The position numbers and the translations under genes were made by a program. This document shows, piece by piece, positions 48,001 to 59,739 of a DNA stretch of 64,000 nt. This DNA comes from Leptoclinus maculatus. Its lineage: Eukaryota > Chordata > Actinopteri > Perciformes > Stichaeidae. The notes under the pieces are model-generated. The model had not been told where the DNA came from and ran no database searches. It saw only the letters and a list, made by a program, of their open reading frames with translations. Numbering within the stretch: the first letter of the stretch is position 1; each line of letters starts with the position of its first letter. The stretch covers positions 14,015,813 through 14,079,812 of the forward strand of contig JAVDOI010000003.1 of assembly GCA_032191485.1 (NCBI GenBank). Reading direction: 5' to 3'.

Positions 48001-50775
48001 GATCGTCACCCAAACGGTGAACAGAAGTTGTGCAGCGACAAATCTCTTATTATGTGGGACAGGCAGCACTCCTTGACTCCTGTAATGGTCTGCGTTCCTG
48101 CTCAGAAGAAGACCAGTGACATCAGGAAAGATTGCCTGTTACCTCAGCTGTTTGATTTTACATTGATATATTGATATATTGTTGTTTTTATACATTTTTT
48201 GCAGCTATTTTAGATATATTAAAAAATATTGGCGTATGCTTAGTTTTAAATATACGTAAAAACAGTCAACTACTTCACAGTTAACAAAATGCATCACATC
48301 ATGATGAACTCCTATTTACAGCCAGCCTTCTTCCTTCTCATTTTAGATGGATGACACCTTGTGGGCATATTCTAAATACTGCATGATATGTTTTAAACAT
48401 CAAAATGTAAGACTAAAACATATTGGGCAAAAATAAATGCGTCTGCACTGCTCTCTGTTGGCTGAGAAGCAAAACTGCTGAGTTGAGGAAATTCTAAAGA
48501 TGCTCATTTTATCAATGCTTTCCTGGTTTGGGAGAGTCACCGTTTATGTTGTTCTATATGTTTATATATCTTTCTGCACAGGAATCCAAAGCCAACGTCA
48601 TCAACATTTGAATGTGGATATGTTTAATATGTTATCATGCATATGAAGGGAACACCATTTAGTGAACTGGATTCATTGGCCAAGTTAAAATGATTATAAA
48701 GTGATTTATTAAGGTCACTTCAATGAGTCATTAATGCTTCAAAGGCAGTCTGACACATTTCTGTCCCAAATGGCAGCCAGAAGAAACTGTTTTGAATATT
48801 TTAAAATATTTTAATTTATGTTGCCTAATCATAGGCTACCTCTTCTCAGGACAAACATCTCATTTGCCCTTCTCCTCACTATTTCTCAGGAAATAGTGTG
48901 GGGTTCTAAACTTTGAAAGTTTTAAATTGCTTCTTATATCATACACTTTTCTGTCATTAGTTTCTGTCACGGTTCTTGCGCTCACTTCCACCAAGCAGCG
49001 CCCCGCACCTTCTCTGCCGCTTTTTATTGTTTCATCATGTAATATATGAACAAACGCTAACCTTTCCAGTTTCAAGGGTAAATCCGCTGAAATTTGTGTG
49101 GGTCAAGTCACATCTTGTCATATTACCGTGTAGAGAAATCTCGTCTGACCGTGCATTTATCGTTCCTATTAGTAAATAGTTTAGTGACAATGTCATTCCC
49201 AGCATGTCAACCCAACCCGACCTGACTAGACGTCTAATCAGCCAGAGTAATTGAAACCCCTGTGTGAGTGTGCAGGGCCTTTAATAACCAGAGATCATAA
49301 TGTGATACTGTTTAACTACCAGATATCAAGAAAACACAGTCACATTGAACGAGGTGCACACCAGTGTGAGTTTCAGTACAAATCCATTAACACTGAGCAA
49401 CTTTTCTTAAATATACTATGCTTTATTTTCCAACATATAGTACATATGCTTGTGTTTTTCTAACGTTGCTCTACATACATACAGATAAAGATAAGAGTCA
49501 AAAGAACTAATTCATTCTTTTTTCGTAGAATCAGCACTTTTTTTGCAGCTGCTAACATATCATTTGTATTTAGATCTGAGTTTTCAACAGGCTGTGTCTT
49601 CGAGCTACCCTTTACTTTAAATTGTAACAGTGTTTCTTTTACATTTAGAGATCTTACTTATTGCATACTACTGCATCTTAAGTCCTTGTTGTGCCACAAG
49701 GTGGAGACAGAGACTGCCATCTGAAACAGAGATACTCAGGAGGAGAGCTGACAGAGTCACGGTTATCATTCAGTTGATAATTAGGGAGTTGGGCCAGAAG
49801 ATTAATTGAATTAAGCATTGCAGAGCAGGAGAGCAGATTTCAGGTGGTGCATAATGTGCATCGGTTGTGCATCTCATACTGTGAAGCATCTGACGTTTTA
49901 GCCTTGCCAAGCATCTGATATTGTCGTAACAAGATGAGATGCAGAACAGAACAGACAAACTAAGATGGCGGTTTTATATATACTGTATTTATTAAAAACA
50001 ATGAACAGAAAACAAACATATGGCCAAAGCCCAACAGCAAATACTCTCAGATTGGAATAAATATTGATAAGTACTACACTGTTACAGTCACTAATCCTTG
50101 TAGAAATGCCACATTTAGAGAATTGTGATAGACAAAACCCACCACATTAACAGCATCTCCTCACAGGATAAATGGGGATAAATTGGGGCATATCATTGTG
50201 AGACTCAAGAGAAAAAAATCTCCCACTTTGAAATCACTCTAATTCTCATATCAGCAATTGATTAATTTAAATATGTTACATTAAATATGCTCCACACTAT
50301 ATCTTTACTGGGTGACAGAAATATGTTTTTCTTGTTTCCCATACATTCAGCATTCATGAAACCACTTCTTCCCTCAATCAGAAGTATGGTGCATGACCTA
50401 TACAATTCCAACATTAACGGTAACACTGAAACACTGTAAATTAGTTTGCGATCGAGACAATAGGTGAAGATTCATGCCATGGATACAAATGGATGATGGA
50501 AAATAGAAAGTGGCATTTTTGTTGATGAACTGTGAAAGAAACCTGTTTTAACATCCACGTAAATACCTTTAACACCAACATCTTAAGTGATACATTTGCA
50601 GAGAGAGACATTTGGATGGTATTTAGGAGGTGATATTGCCTCCAGGTACATACTGTACAAATTACCTTGACATGAAAAGAGCTTTGAAAGTACAACTGTT
50701 TGGGTGGCATGTAGTAATATCAAATTACACATTTTAACTGCACATAGTGTCCAAACTAACTAACTGCTAATATGT
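45012..50775. other. Intergenic between dio3 and dlk1
   Basis: This region lies between two convergent genes. In mammals the corresponding interval holds MEG3, RTL1 and large small-RNA clusters. I see no long retrotransposon-type gag/pol frame and no obvious tandem family of hairpin-like units here. It contains a reverse-orientation fragment of the 'agggctgcaactaac' repeat near 46735-46850. A non-coding RNA cannot be ruled out by eye. Confidence 0.6.
46735..46850 (-). repeat. Fragment of the 'agggctgcaactaac' family, reverse orientation
   Basis: The words 'catcaccttgggatttggga' and 'attgtgacggacatttttac', then 'tattttctaacaattta', match the reverse complement of the family's 5' half. A related short fragment lies at about 21694-21750. 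Confidence 0.55.
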
Positions 50776-51070
50776 ACTTTTAGGGCTGCAACTAACAATT
50801 ACTTTCATTGTTTATTGATCTGCTGATTATTTTCTCATCAGAAAATAGTGAAAAGTGCCTGTTGAAATATCCCACAGCCTAAGGTGATCTATTTTGAAAG
50901 CTATTCCAAACCCCTAAGATATTCAGTTTACTATAAAATAAGACACATAAATGCATTAAATCATCACATTTGAGAAGCAGACACCAGGTAACGTTGACTA
51001 AAGTGATTAACACAGTAAATACATTTTACATTTTTTTGTCGATGAACTAGTTGATTAATCGTTTCAGTTT
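50776..51070 (+). repeat. Near full-length dispersed teleost repeat ('agggctgcaactaac')
   Basis: Begins 'agggctgcaactaacaatta', continues with 'cagaaaatagtgaaaagtgc' and 'gatattcagtttactataaa', then 'cacatttgagaagcagacac', and ends 'gttgattaatcgtttcag'. I recognise this as a very common non-coding teleost repeat. The next element (51103) starts only about 30 bases later. Confidence 0.75.
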
Positions 51071-51102
51071 GAGTCAGGGTTATAAAAACTAAGAACAATT
51101 GG

Positions 51103-51591
51103 TTAAAGGTGCAATTTACAGGTTACAGAGCATTAATATAGCATTAAACAACTATTTGCTATGTAAAGATATAGTGGAATAATGTCTACCTGAGTAGAGA
51201 ATGAAGTCACTCTCCCTCTGTGTGTCCTGTAATCTGAGTTTGTCATTGCTTTGTTGATATAGCCGGGCCAGCCGTGTGTGCTTCTAGTGCACGTTTGTGC
51301 ATGTGAGCGTGCCCTACTGGTTAGCTCACGGCCTTCGCTCTGCACTGCTCTCATACAGCAGTTACAGCTGATGACGTGGTCCCTACCGACTGCATCATCA
51401 CGGAAGCATAGCACTCAATCTCCAGTTCCCCCTCAGGTAAACACTGTTAGATCTATCAGCATTTTTGCAGCAGTTTGCACTGTTAGCACTGTTAGCACCA
51501 TTAGCTATGAGCTGCCGGCTCAGCCGTCGCCATGTTGAGAGCCGTGAGAGGCAATCGAAAAGCTCCCACTCTCTTAAAATGCACCTTTTAA
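51103..51591. mobile_element. MITE-like element with TTAA flanks, copy 2
   Basis: Both edges are TTAA (51103-51106 and 51588-51591). The ends are inverted versions of 'ttaaaggtgca' (one base different), which suggests mobilisation by a piggyBac-type transposase. About 489 bp long with no coding capacity. The same words appear in reverse order in the decayed copy at 24700-25192. The internal 'ctgttagcactgttagcacc' is a short tandem. Confidence 0.65.
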
Positions 51592-51699
51592 CAAATCAAA
51601 AATCACTAGTATGATTACTTAGATTAATTACAAAAACTGAAAGAAAAGTAGTCTAGGTTGCATGTGCTTTGTTAAAAATCAACTTAATTTCTCCCTTTT

Positions 51700-51705
51700 T
51701 TTATT
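51700..51705 (-). terminator. dlk1: Candidate poly(A) signal of dlk1
   Basis: AATAAA on the minus strand, about 360 bases beyond the dlk1 stop codon. It lies just outside the MITE at 51103-51591, which would then be downstream of the gene. No closer canonical hexamer is visible. Confidence 0.5.
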
Positions 51706-52066
51706 ATTCAACTCATTATTGTATTCCAAATCAACATGTTACAAAGCAGTTGAATCATGATTGTGAAATCCAAAATACACTACAATGACATATTTTTTAC
51801 CAGCCATCAAAGTAGAACATCTTTTATAATTTCATACATTTTAAATGGGTAGTTCTCAACAGTACGATATAAATTAAAAGTGTACAATCCAGTGTCATGG
51901 TTAGTCCATTAGATTATACATTCCAATATATTCCAGTTTAGTCCAGTATCTCTCACTTTAATAACACAACTGTACAACAGTCATAGTATTTTCTTCGTAA
52001 CTATTTTTCAACATTTACTATTAAACTCCTTCCAGAGGGATAGCGGAAGAGGCAGAGGTGATTTAA

Positions 52067-55000
52067 TCAGATGGAGGTGTAGTGTCTCCCAAAACTGGTG
52101 AGTCTAATCTTCTCCGGCAGGATGACGTTAACTGAGTGCCCCTGCTCCTCCTGGCTCGAGCTGCCGGTTTCTCTCAGCAGGTGTTCCCTTTGCTGACGAA
52201 CAAGCTGGCTGTACTTGGCATTAGCCAGCCACGTCTCACAGCGGCCAAAAAACACAATGCCTGTAGTGCCCAGGATAACCACGCAGGTGAGCAGGGCCAG
52301 CATGCCGAAGCAGATGAGTTGGCCGTGGGTGACGAGGACGCCGGGGGAGTGGACTGTCTCCTTTAGGGTGATCTTGAGCAGGTCTCTCTCGGGCGGTCTG
52401 AGAAGCTTATGGAAGGTGTGAGCAGGGAGGGAATAGTGCTGCGGAGTCAGTGCAAACACTCTGTGGTCCACCGGCTTGGCACCGACCGGCTTGGACCTGT
52501 TCTTCGGTCTGTGCTGCAGGGAGCATGTGGGACCTGTAAACCATTTCTGGCAAACGCACCGGAAGGTTCCATCAGGCTGACCAACACACATTCCCCTGTT
52601 GGCACAGGGCCTGCCTGTGCAGGGCGAGAGGCTGGTGTCATTACAAGTGAAACCAGTGAAGCCGAGCGGACAGACACATGTGAAGGCCAGGCCGTGGTTC
52701 GTACAGTTGCCACCGTTGAGGCAGGGATTAGCCTGGCAGCTGTCAATGCTGATCTCACAGAAGTCTCCAGATGATCCAGGGGGACATAAACAGGAAGAGT
52801 AACCTGCTGAGCCATCGGCATCCATACAGGTGCCTCCGTTCTGACAAGGGGAGCTGGAGGACAGAGCATCACAGAATAAATATACAGCAGGGCAAATAAT
52901 GCCAGCAATCTAGTGCACAGCTTTACTGCAGCATATTTCATCCTGTGTTTACAAAGCACCCATCCAAACCTATTTTAAAATAAATAAGATGTTAATGGAA
53001 GGCTTTCTAGTCCTGAATCCATAATTTGCAGGGTTTCCCAGGGGAGTGCCATGGGGTCATTTATTTCATTTTGTATTATATATATAAATCAGTTAAAATC
53101 GACCTGCTTTTGTGACCTTTTTTATGCAGACGGTGCTGCATCTTTGACACCAAATTAAAGCTAGAAAGATTATCTTGTCTCCCCCAGCTGGCAGTGAGAT
53201 TCATTTCAAATAGTATTAGTTGATTACACAAACACTGTTGACATGCTCATGATGTATGCCTGCAGGTGAGCTCGCCACATCTCCCCTGCTCCCAGGAGCG
53301 TTCTTTTCGCTGCCAATGGCAGTAACTAAACCCCAGAGTTATGGCTGTAGTGCCTCCACCCTGGAAATTCCAAAGATGTCTCTAGAACGTGAAAACAAAT
53401 ATCAACATGTGCAGGGCAGGGAGAAGGGGGACTAGTTGTGTCTATCTTCATCTGATTTTCTGTAACCAGTGTAGCATTACAATCACAGCATAAGCCTTTT
53501 CTCTGGACTTGAAATCAGCCATCAACGCTATAGCCTCTTCCGAAGCTGCTGCCACTGTGGTGTCTCCTCCCTTCGTGCCTGTCAAGGTATTGATTAATAC
53601 AGGTAGAGTAACAATACCGTGTAACTGAGCTAGAATAAGCAGCTATGCTGTGAGGTACTGTAAGTAAGTGAGCAAGGTTGGTTGTCGGCACTTTGTGTAA
53701 GGCTCATGTAAAGAGGTGGTTGTGGAGTCAATAAACCTAAAAGCACTCGGTTTATCATGAGACAATTGATTTGCTGCTTTAATTACAAAATGTTTGGCAT
53801 TTTTGCATGAAGATGACTTATGTAATCGATTCAATCAATTGCTGTTGCTGGTTCAAGAATAATACACTTATTGATATTACAATATATATTTCATTCATTT
53901 TGCCAAATTAAACCGTGTAAAGCAGAGTTTCTGCAAATGAAAAAAGATATAAAAGGAGTCTGCAATAAAGTTGCTGCACCCACATGTGCAATATATCTGA
54001 TTAATGCTGCCATGCGTCCCAAACTGATGTTAATAAAAAAACCTGGATAAAAGCAATCAATATCTTTTCATAGTAGCATGTGTAATCACACAACAAGTCC
54101 CTAACATTGTGACTACTTGAGTCAAAAGAATAATAGCTCTGGCATACTTTTTAGACATCTCTGGTGTTTCATAGAGGAGCTGAATAATGTGACATCACAC
54201 AGGCCCTTTAATGGAGATGAATTCCCCTGGAATACAAGTGAATCTCCACTCATCACATTAGAAAATTATAATAAGACTCTTATAATAAGATGATTCTTCA
54301 AAGTGTAGGAGGAGAGTTGTCCGTGCACTAACTGTGCACGGAGCTGTAGTAGACTATTGACTTTTAGATGTGTCATGGCAACAAGGCAACCTCGCAGAGA
54401 ACAAACATGGTGGGGCTCGGAGTCTGGAGAGCTGTGTCAGCTAGCTGTGTCCTCGGAGAGTCCTTGATATGTATCTGATGGACAGGAGGAGGAGAATCCA
54501 GCAGGCAATTTCTAGAGCTTAAAGGAATGAACCACTGTTGTTGTTGTGGACGCTTTGCCTGAAAGCAAAAATTTAAGATGTAGTTTTTGTTTAGACTCAT
54601 GACTTGTTTTAGTGCTCTGTACAAATTCTGTACCAGAGATCCTGTCACAGTTCAACTGTGTGCCAGTTCCGGTATACTTCGAAGATACTTTAAAGGATGC
54701 CAATAAAGGTGAGTCCTTCAGTGGACCTGAAGGCCTGGCTGAACCGCCGCCTCGTCTCAAAGAATGAGGGCAAAACTAACAGCAAAATCAGGTGTTCCTC
54801 ATCAACTCATAAAGCGAAACATTTCCAGGAACTTGCCCTCCACTGGTTGAATGGTGGTAGATAACAACATTAAAAGTGGTAGATTGGTCACTTGGTAGAT
54901 TTCATGAATACACATTTTACAGAATGAGCTTCAATGTTTGAATTTTACACAATACAAAGACATGGCACACAATGTAACCAGTTAATAGTAAATATTGTTT

Positions 55001-58000
55001 ATCCATATAGCTTCTGTTAGTCTGTGAAGCTCTGCTATAACATACCCAGACTCTTGACACAAATAGACACCTTGCTTCCACTGTGTGCAATCTGCAGCGT
55101 CTTCTTACAGTATTTGGTTCAGTTCATGTTATAAATGTATCAGCACGTTTATCACCACCTGAGGACAAATTCCTTGTAAATAGGTAATGGTTATGCAAGG
55201 ATATGGGAGACACTGAGTGTCTGAATGTATAATTAAACAATGGGCCGGGGGGGGGCAGTGGATTGTGGGATACTGACAGATGCCAAGTACACATCTGTGG
55301 TGTCCTGCAAATACCAGCAAAAGAAGGCTGGATTTCTGGTCACATACTGTATAGAGAAGCTTTTGAAATGTGACAGCCTTGTTAAGCATATATCATTAAT
55401 TTAAATTTTTAAATGATGACTTCAAAGGATCCCTAAATTGGGATACAGCTTATGATGCTGCTCAGGTACACGCTGACAGCTACTACTGCTTGTCAAGGGG
55501 AGAGCACGATCAACATTGCTGCTGCTGTGTTTATTACAAAAAGGAAGCTGGAAAATGAATTCTCTGAACAATCCTTGAAAAGTCATGCCTACAGGAGAAT
55601 TGTTTTGGCTAGACAAGCATAGTACAGTCACACTTTGCTTTTACCATTTGCAGTGTTTTGCATTTGCTGACTGAAAGAAAAGGCCGGCCCTAAACATGCC
55701 GAAAGTTACAACTTTCACTTTCACAAGTGTCGGGCGACTGTGAATCAGTGGTAGAGTGGGTCGTCCTTCAATCAGAGGATCTGCTAGTACACGTTGGTGT
55801 GTCCTTGGGCAAGAAACGTAACCCCAAATTGTTCCCGTAGGCTGTGCCTGCGGGTGTATGAATGGTTATTAATGTTGGTTAGCTCTGGTGGGCAAGTGGC
55901 ACTTTGCATGGTAGCATGGGTGTGAATGGGTGTATGGCATGCAGTGTTAAAGTGCTTTGAGTGGTCTCAATCCCACTGTACACTAAAATAGCTTTTTTTT
56001 CGCCAAATTTTCTCTAGATATCGCGATAATATCATTGTCTTGAATTCTTTTGGTCATGATAATCGTGTGGTCAAAATCAAATATTGTGACAGCCCTAATG
56101 TAAGCTAAAGCAATAGGTAAATGTTGTGTTCACATCTTGTTTCTGCTGTCCCTATGGGGCCATATAAAAATCAGTAATTGCATGTTTTAGGTATTCCCCC
56201 TGTCCTGAGTTGATGCACCTCTAGTGCCAATTTGCGTCAGGTGCTTGAAGCCTGCTTGCAGGTTCTTTTGTTGCCCTTGTTCACTATCAACACCATGTTC
56301 TTTGCTTCGTATGCAGTGTCGTAGACCTACAAACCAGAAAAGTCAGCCCTCAGAGTAAGTTGACCTTTGTTTCCCTTCACAAAGTTGGAAACTTGCCATT
56401 TCGCACATGCTCGTGTTTGTGGGGGAATCAAATCAAAGGGAACCTCTCTGCTTGTCTTACAAATGTGCAAACACACTCTTGCAAGAAGACTTGTAAGAAT
56501 ACAAGTCACAACAACTAAACTGGCCACAGTTTTGTGCAGTGAGGAAAAAAGATCACTCAATATTTTCTCTGCTAACAGCCTGCTATTAGGAGCTACCTAT
56601 ACATGAGCCACAGTGTGAGGTGGGTTCGATTGGATCCCTTGGGGATACAAAGACAGCTGACAGACACTGCAGCATGCTATTGATTATTGCTCCTAATGAC
56701 AAACAAATTGAGATAAGGCTGGAAAGCATTGGAGTATTCCTTTACTAAAATAGAACCTCAAAAAAGGTGCCGGTACCTGTTTGTGAGACACAATCCTCTC
56801 TTCAGTAGGCAGTTTTCACCAGCGTAGCCATGGGGACAGATGCACAGATATCCCCCCTCCCCTGTGTTTATGCAGGTGGCATTACCAACACAAGGCCTGG
56901 ATGAGCAAAGGCGAGGATCTGTTGTTTAATAAAAAAGACAAAAAAGGCATGCTGTTTTTAGATATTGTGTGCTCTCTCTCACTTCCTGTCTCTCTGCCTG
57001 CTTTCTCCCCTCTTCTTTGTTTCCACTTTCACGGCTCCCCGCTGCAGCGTCTTGTCACCGAGAACAAAAGTGAGAACATAACCGACAAAGTTCCAAAGGC
57101 AAGCAGCTCATAGGCTCAAACAGAATAAGAGATTTACTGTGTGAGCTGAAGCCAAAAAAACGAAATACTTATTTTAATGTTCTCTCTTTATTTCTTCTAT
57201 AAGAGGTTACACGATTTTTAAAGGCCGTTATAATAACGATAGTTTGCAGCAGGAAAAAGCTGATTAATTGGACTATATATGCTTGGTTGGTTTTGTTAAA
57301 AGAATATCTCAAATGATATAGTAAACATCTAAAATGTATTTTAAACTCTGTTGCATTATGGTTGGAGTAGTTGGAGTTATTATCAGGAGTTAATCATATG
57401 CACACAGATATTTTCAGCAAAAATGGACCTCATTATGTCTAATGGAGCCGCACAATGGTGATGTACGTCCCTGTGTGACTGGTGGTCATCAGAGCCCAGT
57501 TCCACCGACAACGTGGTTTATAACACGTCCTATCGGCGCTTATTAATCGGTCGACCTCTACCTATTATTGCTTGAGTGGCAGCAGGTCATTTTCATGCGA
57601 TAATGTTCATTGTAGATACTATAGCAATTATAATCAGTGCTTGATTTAAATAGTGTGTCTGAATTGGAAATGTGACTTTTATATTGCTTCAACATTTAAT
57701 TTTCTGCAGCCTCAATGCATCAATCTTGAGGTTTTTCTATCATGTGTCTTGCATAATAGCTCAAAGGCAGCAGTTTATCATATAATGTATGCATTTCGGC
57801 AGTGTCTTCAGCTTTCATCATTGAGCCATAATTATTCTTCGCTTAGACAGATCTTATCTACTCTAGCTTTGCCCGTCTAAAAATACAGTTAACTATTCTC
57901 CAGACACTGGCCTCATTTGATGGCAACCTGTGTGTCCTCGGGGCTCCGTGACTCACCCTAACCTTTGGTATGGGACAGTGTTTGAGGCAGAGATACTGCC

Positions 58001-58980
58001 TGGAGTGTCAGGGGAGCTTAATGAAACTCACCTTGGTCACACAAGCTGCCCACCCAACCTTCCTCGCAGACACATTGCCATGCCTTCCCACATGTGCCGT
58101 GCAGACAGCCGGGGAAGGGCACGCACTGGTCACAATTCTCTCCTTGCCATCCTGGTTTGCACCTGAAAGAGGGAAAAAGGGAACAATCCTGAACTATAAA
58201 TATACCACTCACAGAGCTTTGCAGTCCTGCTCTTGTCTCCATAATGTCTGCATGCTTTTCCCTGAAAGTGAAATGACAGTCGTGTTTGCGTTATCTGCAT
58301 TATGCAATAATTGGTTGAATTCCCAAAATACTAGCAGAGATTCATTATTATTTTGGCTCAAGAGTAGATACAGTAGCATTTGCCAGAATAACATTTTAAA
58401 CTGGGCATGCTTTGCAACCAGAAGCGTTTGTGCTATCTGTTCGGATTACAATGCTTTTTACTGTTCAAACAAAGGGCTGATTTGGCAGTTGATTTAACAC
58501 AACATAAGTGACAAACAAATCTAAAAAAACAGCAGAAGGATCCAGTTGGCTGGATTGTGATAGCAAAGGGACATTTACAGCTCCAGCGATTCATGGAAAT
58601 AAGGTCACAAAAACCCAATGGGTATAAGCTTTTATAGGAATCTGGAGTCGTTTTAGTACCTGCACTTCCCTGGCTTCTCACAAAACCCATTTTCTGTGTT
58701 GCACCCTGCTCTGCATTCCCAACCTTTGAGACGGAAAGAAAGGGACAACATCTGTTTCCATAAAAAAAAATCTAAACACACATAAAACATTCACAGCAAT
58801 ACAATATGTACCCGTTATACTTTCATTCCACGCACAGATTAAATCGGTTCTGAAAAATAGTTTTTTTCACGACTCAAATGTGCGTGTCTGACAGTTGTCT
58901 CAGTGGACTGATAGAAATCTGAGATTACCTTTGGCGATTCCCGTCACGACCACAATTAAGACCACCACTGTGAGATACAT
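52067..58980 (-). CDS. dlk1: Delta-like non-canonical Notch ligand 1 (preadipocyte factor 1)
   Basis: Single-pass membrane EGF-repeat protein of the Notch-ligand group without a DSL domain; in mammals it restrains adipogenesis and other differentiation. Five coding exons on the minus strand (58980-58929, 58723-58660, 58162-58032, 56918-56777 and 52853-52067) join in frame with GT-AG borders to give 391 residues (human about 383). Residues 1-17 are a signal peptide (MYLTVVVLIVVVTGIAK). Six EGF repeats follow at about 21-49, 52-80, 87-119, 126-162, 168-200 and 208-240. A transmembrane helix is at about 309-332, then a short tail with RCETW and VNVILPEKI, close to the mammalian tail. EGF repeats 4-6, the juxtamembrane stalk, the helix and the tail all lie in the last exon, as in mammalian DLK1. 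Neighbouring dio3 and ppp2r5c support DLK1 rather than DLK2. Confidence 0.95.
53700..53850. repeat. Fragment of the 'agggctgcaactaac' family
   Basis: The words 'aaaatgtttggcatttttgc' and 'atgtaatcgattcaatcaat' match the 3' portion of the repeat seen at 50776-51070 and 39735-39845. Confidence 0.45.
55730..55995 (+). repeat. Teleost short interspersed repeat, tRNA-like head
   Basis: Starts with 'gaatcagtggtagagtggg', which resembles a tRNA A box. It continues with 'gtccttgggcaagaaacgta' and 'aaccccaaattg', then 'gaatgggtgtatggcatgca', and ends 'aaagtgctttgagtggtctc'. I recognise this order from a repeat common across fish genomes. The expected B box is lost. It lies within a dlk1 intron, antisense to the gene. 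Confidence 0.65.
55996..56098. repeat. Fragment of a 'cgcgataatatc...gacagcccta' repeat
   Basis: The words 'agatatcgcgataatatcat' and 'atattgtgacagcccta' resemble the end of another dispersed teleost repeat. It directly follows the repeat at 55730-55995. Confidence 0.4.
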
Positions 58981-59008
58981 CGTAATATCCAGCAAGACCC
59001 CCTTTTGT

Positions 59009-59705
59009 CCTGCGAAATATGAAATGGGAAGTTGCAAAAAGAGCTCTCTTTGTGTGAAGAAGCATTGTTTTTACACGTTACATACATGACATTACTCAAA
59101 AGTTCGTTTTAGGAAAAGAAAAGAAACCTTAAATTGAGAATTCAGAGAAAATGGCAAATTCCTTGAAGAGATCATGTGGAGTAACCTATTTATGAATGGC
59201 TTTAAAACGTAGGTTATTATAGTGAAAATCACACTGCAAATCTAAATATATTTTGGAATAATTTTGTGTTATCCTTTTCTTCTGGAAAAAAGGCCTAATT
59301 GACGCACCTGAACCATATGCGTCTGCACCCAAATGGCATCCATTACGCACGGGCAGAAAAAAAGAGAAAAGCCGTTTAATTTAATTAACATTTTCATCTC
59401 GAAAACCTTTTTAACTTATAGAATCTCGTGGCATCCGCATCATTGCCTTACCTATGTCGCGCCGGCGCTCTGTTTCCAAGTGGCTTCAGTCATATTTCAC
59501 TGATTTGACTTTTTTTTTTAATCCAAGCGTCGCGCTGTTTAAAGTGACACTACAGGTGATGGAGAGCTCCGGCTCGCTAGAGGAGGACCTGGAGGTTTTA
59601 ACGGGACTGCTGCATCGTGCGGCGTCCCAGTGCAACACGCTCCTCCCACCTAATGAGGGAGAATGTGCGCACCGTGTCTGACCCCCGAGAGGGAAGTGCT
59701 GTCTT
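59009..59705 (-). promoter_or_regulatory. dlk1: Probable dlk1 5' UTR exon, 5' intron and promoter
   Basis: On the minus strand a strong donor, CATAG followed by GTAAGG (exon end 59452), stands upstream. A matching acceptor, TTTCGCAG (exon resumes at 59009), stands 29 bases before the ATG at 58980. This implies a non-coding first exon from about 59705 to 59453 and a 440-base 5' intron. A TATA-like word (TATAAT, 59736-59731, minus strand) lies about 30 bases upstream of the inferred start. The exon is fairly CpG-rich. The open frame on the opposite strand at 59454-59681 is then antisense to this exon and is not called. No transcript evidence is available. Confidence 0.45.
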
Positions 59706-59739
59706 TGTCGAGAACATCAGGTGCCTGTATATTATAAAG

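Larger units (their letters stand above)
52854..56776 (-). other. dlk1: Largest dlk1 intron (between coding exons 4 and 5)
   Basis: About 3.9 kb. It carries a fragment of the 'agggctgcaactaac' family (about 53700-53850), a 9-base G run (55247-55255), a tRNA-derived-looking teleost repeat (55730-55995) and an adjoining 'atcgcgataatatc' repeat fragment (to about 56098). No further exon with EGF cysteine spacing is visible in it. Confidence 0.7.

Noticed and set aside
45012..51690. A MEG3- or RTL1-like gene between dio3 and dlk1
   Set aside because: No long gag/pol-like frame was seen. A non-coding RNA cannot be judged by eye, so none is called.
52447..52959. 170-residue minus-strand frame over the last dlk1 exon
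   Set aside because: It is out of frame with the EGF-repeat coding frame and crosses the acceptor at 52854. Its cysteines are not in EGF spacing.
59454..59681. 75-residue plus-strand open frame near the dlk1 5' end
   Set aside because: No known domain. It lies opposite the probable dlk1 first exon, whose composition explains the open frame.
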